From contig SLDG01000217.1 of NCBI GenBank assembly GCA_007125355.1, positions 1 through 37,892 on the forward strand: 37,892 bases of DNA, given 5' to 3'. The stretch's first letter is position 1. Each line of letters starts with the position of its first letter. This stretch comes from Balneolales bacterium (GTDB lineage Bacteria; Bacteroidota; Rhodothermia; Balneolales; Cyclonatronaceae). Of the stretch, positions 1 through 9,573 are shown one piece after another. Below the pieces are notes generated by a model. That model had not been told where the DNA came from, did not search any database, and saw nothing but the letters and a program-made list of their open reading frames with translations. The position numbers were made by a program, and so were the translations under genes.

Positions 1-713
1 CCAAAAACCACCTGCTGCGCTATTTCCGGTCGCACTTGATTAACCACAACCCGGGAGGCCTCGCGCTGTACACTACCTGTAGTTTCTGTAGATCCGTTAA
101 CTGAAACACGAACCTGAGGCTCTCTCGAAACTTCCACTTGGTTTGGTAGGGTGGTTTTAATGGCTTTCTTAGCATTGCTATCAGCTTGCCATGGATACAC
201 TTTCTGAATGTCTATCTGCGGCTTTTCTTTGTTAACAGTAATACTTGAGAATGCACTATCATTTTCCCCTTTTTGAGTCTCATTGGGCTCAACCCCAGTT
301 TGTGTATTAACTCGATCACCGTTATTAGTCAACCTACTCATTACATTATAGTCATAGAACAGAGCCGTCTCATGTGTCTCTTTATTTATTTGATTATTAT
401 AAGAACTACTGTCAAGATTTAAAGCCTCGACTTGTTGGCCTATTTGGGGGTGTAGAGGTTGCTGTTCAAGAGAAGTTCCAATTAGTTCTTCTACTATCTG
501 ATCCGTTTTACCAGATGAAGTGTTAGCTTCACCGGATTTATCATTATGTTCTTTATTTTCAGGTTTTTCACTGATAGCAATAGCACCATTTAAGAAAGAC
601 CTGAACAGCCCACCTTGAGTAATATTAGATCCATTACCATTGGCTTGAGCTAACTTTACAGAGCCAAGAGTATACTTGTTTTTGCCTATATTTTCTATAT
701 TAAACAAATTCAT
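1..713 (-). CDS. fliK: Probable flagellar hook-length control protein (FliK-like), partial at window edge
   Basis: Open minus-strand frame from ATG at 713 (MNLFNIENIGKNKYTLGSVKLAQANGNGSN...) running off the window. Low-complexity, polar, Gln/Asn/Thr-rich; last gene of the flagellar operon; ATGA overlap with the upstream ORF stop (710-712). FliK assigned by position and composition only. Confidence 0.5.
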   Translation of the reverse strand, partial: MNLFNIENIGKNKYTLGSVKLAQANGNGSNITQGGLFRSFLNGAIAISEKPENKEHNDKSGEANTSSGKTDQIVEELIGTSLEQQPLHPQIGQQVEALNLDSSSYNNQINKETHETALFYDYNVMSRLTNNGDRVNTQTGVEPNETQKGENDSAFSSITVNKEKPQIDIQKVYPWQADSNAKKAIKTTLPNQVEVSREPQVRVSVNGSTETTGSVQREASRVVVNQVRPEIAQQVVF

Positions 714-1357
714 AACATTATCTTTTGCATAAGATTTGCTGCCCTACCAGGTGCAAGTGATCTTAGCATTTTTTCTCGTTGAATATTTCCAGCTGTATCA
801 TACAGACGCAAAAGTTGTTGATCATCTAATTGCTTAAGTATAGGAGCAAGTTCCTCTTCTTCAAGATTTAATAAGCTCTTAACTCGTTCAGAGAATTGAC
901 TTTCATGTTCACCATTATCAGCAACTAACTGAGCTGTTGATTGAGTTTGGCTGACTGTCTGATCAGGTTCGCCTCGTTGTCTGTTTACCAATGTGTCTTG
1001 GTCCTCTAGGCGTTCTATATCATCTAAGGCTAATTCTTTTTGTTCTTTTAAAGCTTCAATTTCAGTTATTAACTCATTCTTTTGATTTAGTAAAGAATCA
1101 ATTATTATTTCCAGGTTTTTCCGCATTTGTAAGCGAGCCTCTGATTCTTGATGAACTATTTCTGTTTTGATTGGGTCTACTAGTACTATATCACTTTCAA
1201 AATATTCAATCTCATCATTTCCATTCGACCTAAATTGTTCCATAGCTCTATTATATCCCTCTTCATTTATATATGGATACAAAAAGAAAAACAAAATAAG
1301 TAGTACCAAGAATGGTACAATTATCAGACCTAATATGATTAGTATCTTTTTTATCAT
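710..1357 (-). CDS. MotE-like / MgtE N-terminal-domain flagellar protein (TM helix, coiled coil, MgtE_N-like C-terminus)
   Basis: N-terminal TM helix, central coiled coil, C-terminal 'LAPILKQLDDQQLLRLYDTAGNIQREKMLRSLAPGRAANLMQKI' resembling MgtE_N/MotE; directly follows fliJ. Confidence 0.65.
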   Translation of the reverse strand: MIKKILIILGLIIVPFLVLLILFFFLYPYINEEGYNRAMEQFRSNGNDEIEYFESDIVLVDPIKTEIVHQESEARLQMRKNLEIIIDSLLNQKNELITEIEALKEQKELALDDIERLEDQDTLVNRQRGEPDQTVSQTQSTAQLVADNGEHESQFSERVKSLLNLEEEELAPILKQLDDQQLLRLYDTAGNIQREKMLRSLAPGRAANLMQKIML

Positions 1358-1359
1358 GA

Positions 1360-1788
1360 TTATTTGCCAAATGATTGTATAGAAATTTCATCAATGGTAT
1401 TTTGTTCCGTTCTCTGTAACTCTTCTTGGAATAGTTCAATCTTAAATTCTTTCACCTTTTCTAAAATTGTTCTTTTCTGATGAACTTTTTCCAACTCTTT
1501 CCTTACTGCCTGAATTGATTTTTTTACATCTGTCTCTTTATTATCAAGTTTTTCTATCTCTAAATGAACTTGTTGTAAGTAGTGCGAATGCATTTTAATG
1601 TCATGTATAGATTCAGCATTTGTGCCATTAGAATCATTTATAAAGGTATTCAACTTTTCTTTTACTTTAGCCTGAAGATCTTTAATTTGATTTTTTTTCT
1701 GCATTTCTTTAGCTAGCTTTAGCTTTTGTATGTTCTCTTCATACTTTCTGACTTTGAGTACCGGATCGAGAGAAAAGTTAAACTTCAT
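1360..1788 (-). CDS. fliJ: Flagellar export protein FliJ
   Basis: Small coiled-coil protein starting MKFNFSLDPVLKVRKYEENIQKLKLA, immediately downstream of fliI. Confidence 0.8.
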   Translation of the reverse strand: MKFNFSLDPVLKVRKYEENIQKLKLAKEMQKKNQIKDLQAKVKEKLNTFINDSNGTNAESIHDIKMHSHYLQQVHLEIEKLDNKETDVKKSIQAVRKELEKVHQKRTILEKVKEFKIELFQEELQRTEQNTIDEISIQSFGK

Positions 1789-1801
1789 GAGATATAAGTT
1801 T

Positions 1802-3133
1802 TTAATGCTGAATTATTTTTTTTAGAGATTCCCAGGGATTATCACTAAAATCGTTTTCACTTATATCTTGTATCAAAAATGATACCAATTCCTGGTTTTT
1901 CTTTATAGCCTCATCAATTTTAGGATTGGAACCCTTAACATAGGCACCGATATTAATGAGGTCCTCGGCCTCACGGTATGTTGCTAAAAGCTCTTTTGCC
2001 TTCATGGCTACTGCTCTGTCTTCATCACTAATTATCTTCGGCATTACTCTGGATACACTTTGCAAAACATCTATAGCGGGATAGTGATTTTTGTGGGCTA
2101 GGCGACGTGAAAGAACAATATGACCATCTAAAATAGATCTTACAGCGTCAGCAACAGGCTCATTCATATCGTCATTATCAACTAATACTGTATATAAACC
2201 AGTAATACTGCCCTTCTCTGTTTTTCCTGCTCTCTCGAGTAGTTTTGGTAGTACAGCAAATACACTCGGGGTGTAACCCTTGGTTGTTGGAGGTTCGCCA
2301 GAGGCAAGTCCTATTTCTCTTTGAGCCATTGCTACTCGAGTTACAGAGTCCATCATTAATAGGACATTTTTTCCGCAGTCACGGAAATATTCTGCAATTG
2401 CCGTTGCAGCAAATGCACCTTTTATTCTACTCATTGCAGCCATATCAGAAGTAACAGCTACTACAACAGATCTATTTATTCCATCTTTTCCTAAAGAATC
2501 TGTCACAAACTCTTGCACTTCACGGCCTCTTTCTCCAATAAGTGCAATTACATTAACATCTGCAGCAGAATGTTTCGCAATCATTCCCATTAATACACTT
2601 TTCCCAACTCCAGAACCAGCAAACAACCCTAATCGCTGGCCGACGCCCATAGTATTCAGAGAGTCAATCGCCCTTATACCGGTAAACATAACCTTATCTA
2701 TTTGTTTACGCTCCATTGGTGCAGGGGGTTGAACATATACGGGGTTTTTAGTGCGACAAATTATGGAGCCCAAATTATCAATTGGCTCTCCATTAGCGTT
2801 TAAAACTCTGCCAAGTAACTCAGCCCCAACTGGCACAGACAGAGTTTGCCCAACTTTTTCGACCAAACAACCCGACTTAATTCCATCAACTCTATCATAA
2901 GGAATTAATATTGTTTCCCCATTTTTTAGCCCAACAGCTTCAGCAACAACTTTTTTACCATTGCTTGAATGAATAGAATAACTTTCCCCTATACTTGCTT
3001 CAAGGCCAGCACTTTCTATTACAGACCCGACTACGGATGTTACTTTACCATAGCTTTTTGGCCTAAATGATTCTTTTTTAATTTCACTACTAAAATTAAT
3101 TATTTGATCTTTAGCAATATTTTCGTATTTCAT
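1802..3133 (-). CDS. fliI: Flagellum-specific ATPase FliI
   Basis: Walker A 'GLFAGSGVGKSVLMGMIA', 'ALIGERGREVQEF', 'LLMMDSVTRVAMAQREIGLASGEPPTTKGYTPSVF'. Confidence 0.97.
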   Translation of the reverse strand: MKYENIAKDQIINFSSEIKKESFRPKSYGKVTSVVGSVIESAGLEASIGESYSIHSSNGKKVVAEAVGLKNGETILIPYDRVDGIKSGCLVEKVGQTLSVPVGAELLGRVLNANGEPIDNLGSIICRTKNPVYVQPPAPMERKQIDKVMFTGIRAIDSLNTMGVGQRLGLFAGSGVGKSVLMGMIAKHSAADVNVIALIGERGREVQEFVTDSLGKDGINRSVVVAVTSDMAAMSRIKGAFAATAIAEYFRDCGKNVLLMMDSVTRVAMAQREIGLASGEPPTTKGYTPSVFAVLPKLLERAGKTEKGSITGLYTVLVDNDDMNEPVADAVRSILDGHIVLSRRLAHKNHYPAIDVLQSVSRVMPKIISDEDRAVAMKAKELLATYREAEDLINIGAYVKGSNPKIDEAIKKNQELVSFLIQDISENDFSDNPWESLKKIIQH

Positions 3134-3191
3134 AAGCTTACCATTAAAAAGCGTGCCTTATAAAGTACCCCTCTTTATAAAGAGTATCATT

Positions 3192-3845
3192 CTAATCCCA
3201 GTGTGATAATATTACAGATTTCTTTTTAAAATCATTAAGCATTAGCTTGAATTTGCGTATTAACTTTTTATCATTATCCTCTAGTATAAACTCACCTTGG
3301 CTACACTCTTCAGTAAGTATAATTTTGACAGTTAATTCATCATCGAACTCATTTATCAGTTTTTTTGCTATTTCTGCATCTAAATGATTAACTTTTAGTT
3401 CAGTTCTAGTTTTTGAATTCATTTTTTTTAGAACTGATCGTAGTTCTGCTTCTGTTTTTTTAATAATATTGCTATCATTTTTGGGTTTTGATGCTATAAT
3501 TTTTTCGGCAATATCACAAGCAAGATTGATTAAGCCTGGTGCCGTTTCTTCCTGAAGATTCAACCATTGTTGATGAGCTGCTTCGAATGCTTTTTTTAAT
3601 ACCGTTATTTTTTTCTCTAACTCTGCATTAGCTTCATTTTTTCCAATTATAATCCCCTCTTTTAAACCATGTTTGTACGCTTTCTCACATTCTCGTTTTA
3701 GTCGTTCTTGCCAATGCTTTATTTGTTTCTCATGTTTTAAGTTTGCACTAATGAGTTTGCTCTGATAATCATCAGTATCATTATCAGGGATTTTTTCTTC
3801 AAAAATCATCTGATAATTGAGACGGGTTACATTATTATTTTCCAA
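3192..3845 (-). CDS. fliH: Flagellar assembly protein FliH
   Basis: Charged coiled coil then a FliH/HrpE-like C-terminal domain ('LACDIAEKIIASKP...'); located between fliG and fliI. Confidence 0.8.
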   Translation of the reverse strand: MENNNVTRLNYQMIFEEKIPDNDTDDYQSKLISANLKHEKQIKHWQERLKRECEKAYKHGLKEGIIIGKNEANAELEKKITVLKKAFEAAHQQWLNLQEETAPGLINLACDIAEKIIASKPKNDSNIIKKTEAELRSVLKKMNSKTRTELKVNHLDAEIAKKLINEFDDELTVKIILTEECSQGEFILEDNDKKLIRKFKLMLNDFKKKSVILSHWD

Positions 3846-3890
3846 TTTACATCCTCAGATTAAACAATTAGCAATAAATATAAAGAACGA

Positions 3891-4931
3891 TTATTCGACT
3901 ACTTCTTCTTCATCTACTTTTCGAGTACTAATTAATCCATTTTCTTCAAGCTCTTTTATCTTCTTAATAATCCTTTGTTGTGCCTCTTTAACATCTTTCA
4001 ATGGCACAGGCCCCAGTGCCTCCATGTCCTCTTGTAACATTGCAGCCGCTCTTTGAGACATATTACTAAGGAATTTTTCGGTAAGTTCTTTCTCTACACC
4101 TTTCAAGCCCATAACCAAATCAGATTTCTCCATTTCATTGACAATAAGTTGAACCGTTTTATCATCAAAGTGAATAATATCTTCGAATAAGAACATCTGT
4201 TCCTTAATATCAGCAGCCATTTGTGGGTCTCGCTCTCCAATAATGTCAAGTACATTTTTTTCAACTGAGATATTAGCTTCATTTAAAATTTGTGCTACTG
4301 TAGCTGTTCCACTATTTACGCGGTCACCAAGTGTGTCCAACCCACCCATATGCTCTTTAATTACGCCTTCAATTTCTTGTATTACATCCATTGACACTTT
4401 TTCCATTGAAGCTAATCTATAAATAATTTCCGCTTGCATATCCTGCGGCAAATAACTCAGTATCTCTGCTGATTTGTCTGTATGTAATTGAGAGAATATT
4501 AGCGCTGCCACCTGCGGGTGTTCATTTTGCACAAAGCTCGCGATTTGAGTTATTTTACTATCCTGAAAGTCTTCAAACACATTACTCTCTGCTTGAGCTT
4601 TTAATTTCTTAAGCATTTGTTCTGATTTCTCATTGCCCCCTAATTCATGTAACAATGCTTCAGCATAATCAACACCTCCCTCTAACAAGAACTTTTTAGC
4701 TTCCATTAAGTGGTAATACTCTTTTAAAACCTCTTCCGTTAATTCGGGTTTTACATTTTCCATTTTTGCAACCTCAAGAGTAATTGCTTCAATCTCACTT
4801 TGCTTCATAGATCTTAGCATTTGCGCTGAAGCCCTGGCACCAACAGATATTATTAATATCGCTGCTTTTTGTGGCCCGGTTAACTCAGCCACACTTAATG
4901 GACTGTTTTTGGTATTTTGCTTTTTTGCCAT
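3891..4931 (-). CDS. fliG: Flagellar motor switch protein FliG
   Basis: 'LTGPQKAAILIISVGARASAQMLRSM', 'EHPQVAALIFSQL', 'LDIIGERDPQMAADIKEQMFLFEDI'. Confidence 0.97.
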   Translation of the reverse strand: MAKKQNTKNSPLSVAELTGPQKAAILIISVGARASAQMLRSMKQSEIEAITLEVAKMENVKPELTEEVLKEYYHLMEAKKFLLEGGVDYAEALLHELGGNEKSEQMLKKLKAQAESNVFEDFQDSKITQIASFVQNEHPQVAALIFSQLHTDKSAEILSYLPQDMQAEIIYRLASMEKVSMDVIQEIEGVIKEHMGGLDTLGDRVNSGTATVAQILNEANISVEKNVLDIIGERDPQMAADIKEQMFLFEDIIHFDDKTVQLIVNEMEKSDLVMGLKGVEKELTEKFLSNMSQRAAAMLQEDMEALGPVPLKDVKEAQQRIIKKIKELEENGLISTRKVDEEEVVE

Positions 4932-4939
4932 TTTTTATA

Positions 4940-6568
4940 CTATGTCATCATTGCCCGAACTACCTGAGCAGCTTCACGCGGTTTAAGTTCTACGTAATCT
5001 TTTATTTCTTCTACAACTAATGTTTTTTCTTTTAGCTGTTTTCTAGATTCCTGAGATTTATTTTCATCAATAAATCTTTTAGACTGTCCTGATTCATTTT
5101 GATCTTTATATGATTCATAATCAGTTTCTGCCACATTCTTTAACCCGTTATTGGGTGAATTGGTCATTACCTGTATTCCTTCAATACTCATTTTTTTTCT
5201 GGTAGTGAAAATCATAAACACTATAATCAAGGCTGTAATGAGTATTATAACCCATCTAATAATATCTTGGGTCTGTATTGGCTGTGTAGTTTGCAATCCA
5301 ACTGTATCAAAAATAGTAGGATCATGAAACTCAAATTGTATTATGGTGAGTTCATCTCCCCGGCCTGGCTGAATACCGAGCGCTACCCTTACTAAATCAC
5401 GAAATTCATTAATTTCATTCTGACTATAAGGTTGGCTAATAACAGTCATTTGCCCATCATTGACTTCCTGCATGACTTGTTTGTGATTTAATAAAACCGA
5501 TGCAGAAATTCGTTTTATTTCACCTTGAGATTTTTCGTGAATTTCACGGATGCGGTTAACATCATAATTTCTGGTTTGTATAGTTGATTCGTTAGATCTA
5601 TTATTTACTATAACAGTTTCACCCCTTCTCTCAATTGGTGTAAATTCATCGAATGGTACTTGCTGTGATGATTGATCAGAGGTGTTTTCAGAACGTCGTT
5701 CCTCTGATATTATAGTGCGACTATCGGGATCGATTAGTTCCGACTCGCGAATAATTTTATCAAAATCATGCTCCACAGATACTCTCACCATGCTATTACC
5801 ATGCCCTAAAGCTCTATCAAGCATGCTCTGAGTGCGCTCAGTTAAATATGTTTCCACCCCAACTCTTAATTCTTTTTGCATCGTACCCGAGGCTTGATTC
5901 AGATTGCCATTAATGCCATCAGTTAGGCGATTACCAGCTTGATCTAAAATTACCACAGCTTCAGGGTTTAAGCCTTCCACGCTTCCGGATATTAATGATA
6001 CAATACCCTTTACCTGCTCACCATTCAACCTCGTACCAGATTTTAAATTTAAGATTACAGATGCAGAGGCTTCAACTGATGCTTGTTGAAATGCTCTCCT
6101 TTCCGGCAGAACTAAATGTATACGCGAAGTTTCGACCTGATCCAGGCTGTTAATAGATCTGGCAAGTTCACCTTCAAGTGCTCTCTTTTTATTCACCTGT
6201 TGCATAAAGTCTGTCATCCCAAGGGCATTTTCATCAAAAAGTTCATACCCTTTTATATCTGAGTGAAACAAATTTTTTGATGCCAGCTTTAGGCGTAAAC
6301 TGTGTACTTGTGAAGTAGGTACCAAAATAGATCTGCCATCATTTTCTAACATATACCTTACACCCTCACTCTCTAATTGCTCTACGATTTCAGATGCCAC
6401 ATTGGGCTGCATTGATCCAAAAAGTAAAGAATAATCAGGTTTAAGTGCCCAATAAAATAAGTAACCAAGCGAGATTAGAATAACCAAAACAAGGCCTAAG
6501 AACATAAACCTTTGCGCTGGGCTAAGTGGTATTACAAAATTGTATGCTCGTTCTACTATATTAGCCAT
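4940..6568 (-). CDS. fliF: Flagellar M-ring protein FliF
   Basis: 'YSLLFGSMQPNVASEIVEQLESEGVRYML', 'ALEGELARSINSLDQVETSRIHLVLPERRAF', C-terminal FliG-binding tail. Confidence 0.97.
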   Translation of the reverse strand: MANIVERAYNFVIPLSPAQRFMFLGLVLVILISLGYLFYWALKPDYSLLFGSMQPNVASEIVEQLESEGVRYMLENDGRSILVPTSQVHSLRLKLASKNLFHSDIKGYELFDENALGMTDFMQQVNKKRALEGELARSINSLDQVETSRIHLVLPERRAFQQASVEASASVILNLKSGTRLNGEQVKGIVSLISGSVEGLNPEAVVILDQAGNRLTDGINGNLNQASGTMQKELRVGVETYLTERTQSMLDRALGHGNSMVRVSVEHDFDKIIRESELIDPDSRTIISEERRSENTSDQSSQQVPFDEFTPIERRGETVIVNNRSNESTIQTRNYDVNRIREIHEKSQGEIKRISASVLLNHKQVMQEVNDGQMTVISQPYSQNEINEFRDLVRVALGIQPGRGDELTIIQFEFHDPTIFDTVGLQTTQPIQTQDIIRWVIILITALIIVFMIFTTRKKMSIEGIQVMTNSPNNGLKNVAETDYESYKDQNESGQSKRFIDENKSQESRKQLKEKTLVVEEIKDYVELKPREAAQVVRAMMT

Positions 6569-6577
6569 CTAATTTTC

Positions 6578-6886
6578 CTAAATCTGCATTCTGCTAATTT
6601 CTTGATAGGTTTCAATAGCTTTGTTTCGAATTTCCACCATCATCTGAAAACTAATCTGTGCCTTTTGCATACCAATCATTACATCATGTACATTATCTGT
6701 TTTGCCAGCTATAAAGTTTTCTATATTCTGGTCAGATACCTTCATTGCCTGATCTACGCTTCCTACAGCACGTGTTAGTAAGTCAGCAAAAGATGTTTCG
6801 GGCTTAACAGATTTTAGAACACCATTTGCAGGTCTGGATTCTAAAATAGACTGTGGCTGTAATGCTTTAATTTCTATTGGATTCAT
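6578..6886 (-). CDS. fliE: Flagellar hook-basal body complex protein FliE
   Basis: 'SFADLLTRAVGSVDQAMKVSDQNIENFIAGKTDNVHDVMIGMQKAQISFQMMVEIRNKAIETYQEISRMQI'. Confidence 0.95.
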   Translation of the reverse strand: MNPIEIKALQPQSILESRPANGVLKSVKPETSFADLLTRAVGSVDQAMKVSDQNIENFIAGKTDNVHDVMIGMQKAQISFQMMVEIRNKAIETYQEISRMQI

Positions 6887-6906
6887 AACTAACTTTATTT
6901 AAAGGC

Positions 6907-7134
6907 TCATATTCTTCTGTCTATGTTCAATCCGCGGGTCAAAAATTCACTTTTTTGAATTTTACCCTGACTTGTGTAACTATCCACAAATTTTGACCCC
7001 TTGAACTTATTGTTAATCATTGCAGACTCGTCGTTAGAAAGTGCAGGCGGCTTTGGTGCTACAGCGGCTTTGCGTAACGCGCTATTTTGGGCAGTTTTAT
7101 GAGTTTGTTGTGTATATATTGATTCAATATTCAT
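6907..7134 (-). CDS. Small (75 aa) uncharacterised protein encoded between flgC and fliE
   Basis: In-frame ORF fitting tightly between flgC (ends 7138) and fliE (starts 6886) with no other feature in the gap; polar, 'PALSNDESAMINNKFKGSKFVDSYTSQG'. Confidence 0.7.
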   Translation of the reverse strand: MNIESIYTQQTHKTAQNSALRKAAVAPKPPALSNDESAMINNKFKGSKFVDSYTSQGKIQKSEFLTRGLNIDRRI

Positions 7135-7137
7135 AAT

Positions 7138-7644
7138 TTAGATTTCTAAAGCACGTTTAATAATTTCTTTTTCCGCCTCGATACTGCTTAGATTAGCTTC
7201 ATACAATCTATTTGCACTAACCAATTGTGTCATTTCTCTGATAAGATCAACATCCGGGTACTTCACCATTCCGTTTTCGTCAGCATCTGGATGATTTGGA
7301 TCATATTCGAACCTAAAATTTTCTTGCTCAATTACTTCAAATTGTGGCCCAAGATTATTAAATCCAGTGTTTTTAGAACCTAGCGCGCCAGAACCAGCCG
7401 TTGATATATGATTAGGATGTGTAGTTTTCAGTGAGCTCAAACTATCTACAAGAACTTTTTTAAAACTTGTACCTGTAGGCTGCGTAGATTGTACAGATTG
7501 TGGCTTGTATACCTCTTTTGAGACCGGAGAAGATGTAGTTTGTGCATTAGCAATATTCCTTGAGGCTGTTGAAATCTTTTCACGCTGGAGTGCTAACCCC
7601 TGTGAAGCTGTTTGGAAAGTTGAAAAAACTCGGTCTGGTAACAT
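7138..7644 (-). CDS. flgC: Flagellar basal-body rod protein FlgC
   Basis: N-terminal 'TASQGLALQREKISTASRNIANAQTT' and C-terminal 'VKYPDVDLIREMTQLVSANRLYEANLSSIEAEKEIIKRALEI'. Confidence 0.95.
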   Translation of the reverse strand: MLPDRVFSTFQTASQGLALQREKISTASRNIANAQTTSSPVSKEVYKPQSVQSTQPTGTSFKKVLVDSLSSLKTTHPNHISTAGSGALGSKNTGFNNLGPQFEVIEQENFRFEYDPNHPDADENGMVKYPDVDLIREMTQLVSANRLYEANLSSIEAEKEIIKRALEI

Positions 7645-7662
7645 TATTCTCTAATTTCGGAT

Positions 7663-8025
7663 TTATCTATTGATTCCTGTTATCCCCGTTCTAAGCATTT
7701 CAAAATGATGGCGAAGGCTTCTGGCTACTACATTCACTCTAATTTGTGTATCTGCCATCTCTATAAGTTCATCTTCGAGTATCACTTTTTCATCGTTTTC
7801 TACAATTATTGGATTTACATCAATCATTGCCTTTTGCCCTCTGCTTTCCTGAACTCTTAGCAATTCCTGTTCAAACTGAACTTCATGCTTCTTGTAGGCT
7901 GGTGTATCTATATTTGCAATATTTGCTGATGTAATACGATGACGTAATGAATACGTATCCATCGCATTTTGCATTAACTGAGATATATTGCTGTCAATTA
8001 ATTTCATGGCTAATTCTTTTGTCAA
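7663..8025 (-). CDS. flgB: Flagellar basal-body rod protein FlgB
   Basis: 'YSLRHRITSANIANIDTPAYKKHEVQFEQELL'. Start may instead be the internal Met (MKLIDSN) at 8007. Confidence 0.95.
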   Translation of the reverse strand: MTKELAMKLIDSNISQLMQNAMDTYSLRHRITSANIANIDTPAYKKHEVQFEQELLRVQESRGQKAMIDVNPIIVENDEKVILEDELIEMADTQIRVNVVARSLRHHFEMLRTGITGINR

Positions 8026-8087
8026 TTAAGCATATCAGTTAGCTTGATAGCCCTGATAATTGAAATTTTTACTTGTAAGTAGTATTT

Positions 8088-8103
8088 AGCAATTGCTATG
8101 CCA
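8088..8103 (-). promoter_or_regulatory. Candidate sigma-54 (-24/-12) promoter for the flagellar operon
   Basis: Minus-strand TGGCAT-AGCAA-TTGCT matches TGGCAC-N5-TTGCW with exact spacing (one -24 box mismatch), about 63 bp upstream of the flgB start. Confidence 0.65.
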
Positions 8104-8323
8104 TGATTTTGAAGCCTCTCTGAAATCATAAAAAAAAGCATCCAAGCACAAACATAATCTTTACAATTAAAAAAAGAGGAACATTTCTTCCACTTCAAGG
8201 CAAATTTTTCCGAAACGCTTTTTCCTGTGAATTGGCTATTAAGATTTTTTCAATACGTGCTGATAAACATACTAAAGCAATTTTTTAAATAACCATGACA
8301 GGATTAACCAAATTATTGAAAAC

Positions 8324-9313
8324 ATGAATGCTTCTGTTGATTATACCTACAGCAATCCAACTATTTCAGAATTAGAAAACAGTTTACTCAAACTGCAGAG
8401 ACCCATTTTTGTGATTGATAGTAAGACCCACACTATTTTATCATCTAACCAAAAAAGAAATAGTTACAGCAGATATGACAACTATTCCGGAAAACAAATT
8501 AAAGATGTGCTATTAAATTATGACACCGAAGACCACCGCGCACCAGTCTTCTACGTTAATACTTGGTATAAGGTTGAAGAGGAATTATTTGAATTTGATG
8601 GAGAAGAATTACTTATAGTTACACTGAATGAATGCGCCGGAATACATAGTCAAGAAAATCTTCAAGGTATAAGATCTATGATAACAATGTTATTGCATCG
8701 TTTTCGCTCACCACTTACAGCTATAGGTGGTTATGCAGACATATTATCTACAAAATCAGATGAATCATCCAGTAAATTATATGCAAATAATATCAAAAAA
8801 GGCACATTTAGTATTTCCACAATTCTCGATGAGTTAGAAGTTCTTCTGCAAGATAATTATAAAGCAGAAAAGGAAGTCATTCGTTTTGAAAACTTCTTAG
8901 AAAAAATCACTCCTGTTTGGAGAGAAAAATCTTTGGCTCAAAGACTAAGATATTCCGCACGGAAAAACGGCATAATTATTGGCAGCAGTGAGTTGCTGAT
9001 TAAAATTCTTACCATACTCATACAAAATGGCTTTGATCATAGTATAGACCCTGATAGTGAAGTAGAAATTTATGTTAAATCACCGTATTGCATTGAGGTA
9101 AGAAGTAAGGGTAAAGCCATTAAAGAAGAAGATTACGAAACTATTTTTAACCCTTTTGTTACAACGCGTGCCGACAAACTTGGTACAGGACTAACGCTAG
9201 CTCGAATTCTGGCTCATAAAATGAACGCGTCAATCCACTTAAAGTCCGGTGAAGAGGGAAATGTTATTTTTTCAATTAACTTAGCTCCACTGGAATTGGC
9301 CTTAGTTAATTAA
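8324..9313 (+). CDS. Soluble sensor histidine kinase (PAS-like N-terminus, HisKA, HATPase), NtrB/FlrB-type candidate
   Basis: H-box 'MITMLLHRFRSPLTAIGGYADIL', N-box-like 'ILIQNGFDHS', 'IFNPFVTTRADKLGTGLTLARILAHKMNASIHL'; no TM segments; divergent from flgB. Confidence 0.85.
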   Translation: MNASVDYTYSNPTISELENSLLKLQRPIFVIDSKTHTILSSNQKRNSYSRYDNYSGKQIKDVLLNYDTEDHRAPVFYVNTWYKVEEELFEFDGEELLIVTLNECAGIHSQENLQGIRSMITMLLHRFRSPLTAIGGYADILSTKSDESSSKLYANNIKKGTFSISTILDELEVLLQDNYKAEKEVIRFENFLEKITPVWREKSLAQRLRYSARKNGIIIGSSELLIKILTILIQNGFDHSIDPDSEVEIYVKSPYCIEVRSKGKAIKEEDYETIFNPFVTTRADKLGTGLTLARILAHKMNASIHLKSGEEGNVIFSINLAPLELALVN

Positions 9314-9334
9314 CTCTCAAACAACAATACTTTT

Positions 9335-9545
9335 AACCCGAATTATTCACGAAAGTATGAAATTTAAAGCATAAACCATCGAATACTAGTGATATAGATA
9401 AATACTTTGTTCACTCAAATTTGGGTATAGTTAAAATGCTGCACACCGAGCCTGCCTGACTGCATCGGCAGGCAGGCGAAGCGATTCCCACGAAGTGAAA
9501 TTTTCCCGAATTACTCTGGGCAGGCTTTGGTGAATAATCTGGGTT
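9335..9545 (+). repeat. TIR-bounded intergenic repeat element, copy 1
   Basis: Ends AACCCGAATTATTCACGAAAG ... CTTTGGTGAATAATCTGGGTT (imperfect inverted repeats); internal stem GCCTGCCTG (9450-9458) / CAGGCAGGC (9469-9477). Homologous to the reverse complement of 27926-28229. Confidence 0.8.
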
Positions 9546-9573
9546 AATACAGTAATCAAATCCCTGAAAAAGG

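Noticed and set aside
8324-9313. Possible pseudogene call for the histidine kinase
   Set aside because: Full-length intact ORF with H-box and G2 region; a degenerate G1 box alone is not enough.
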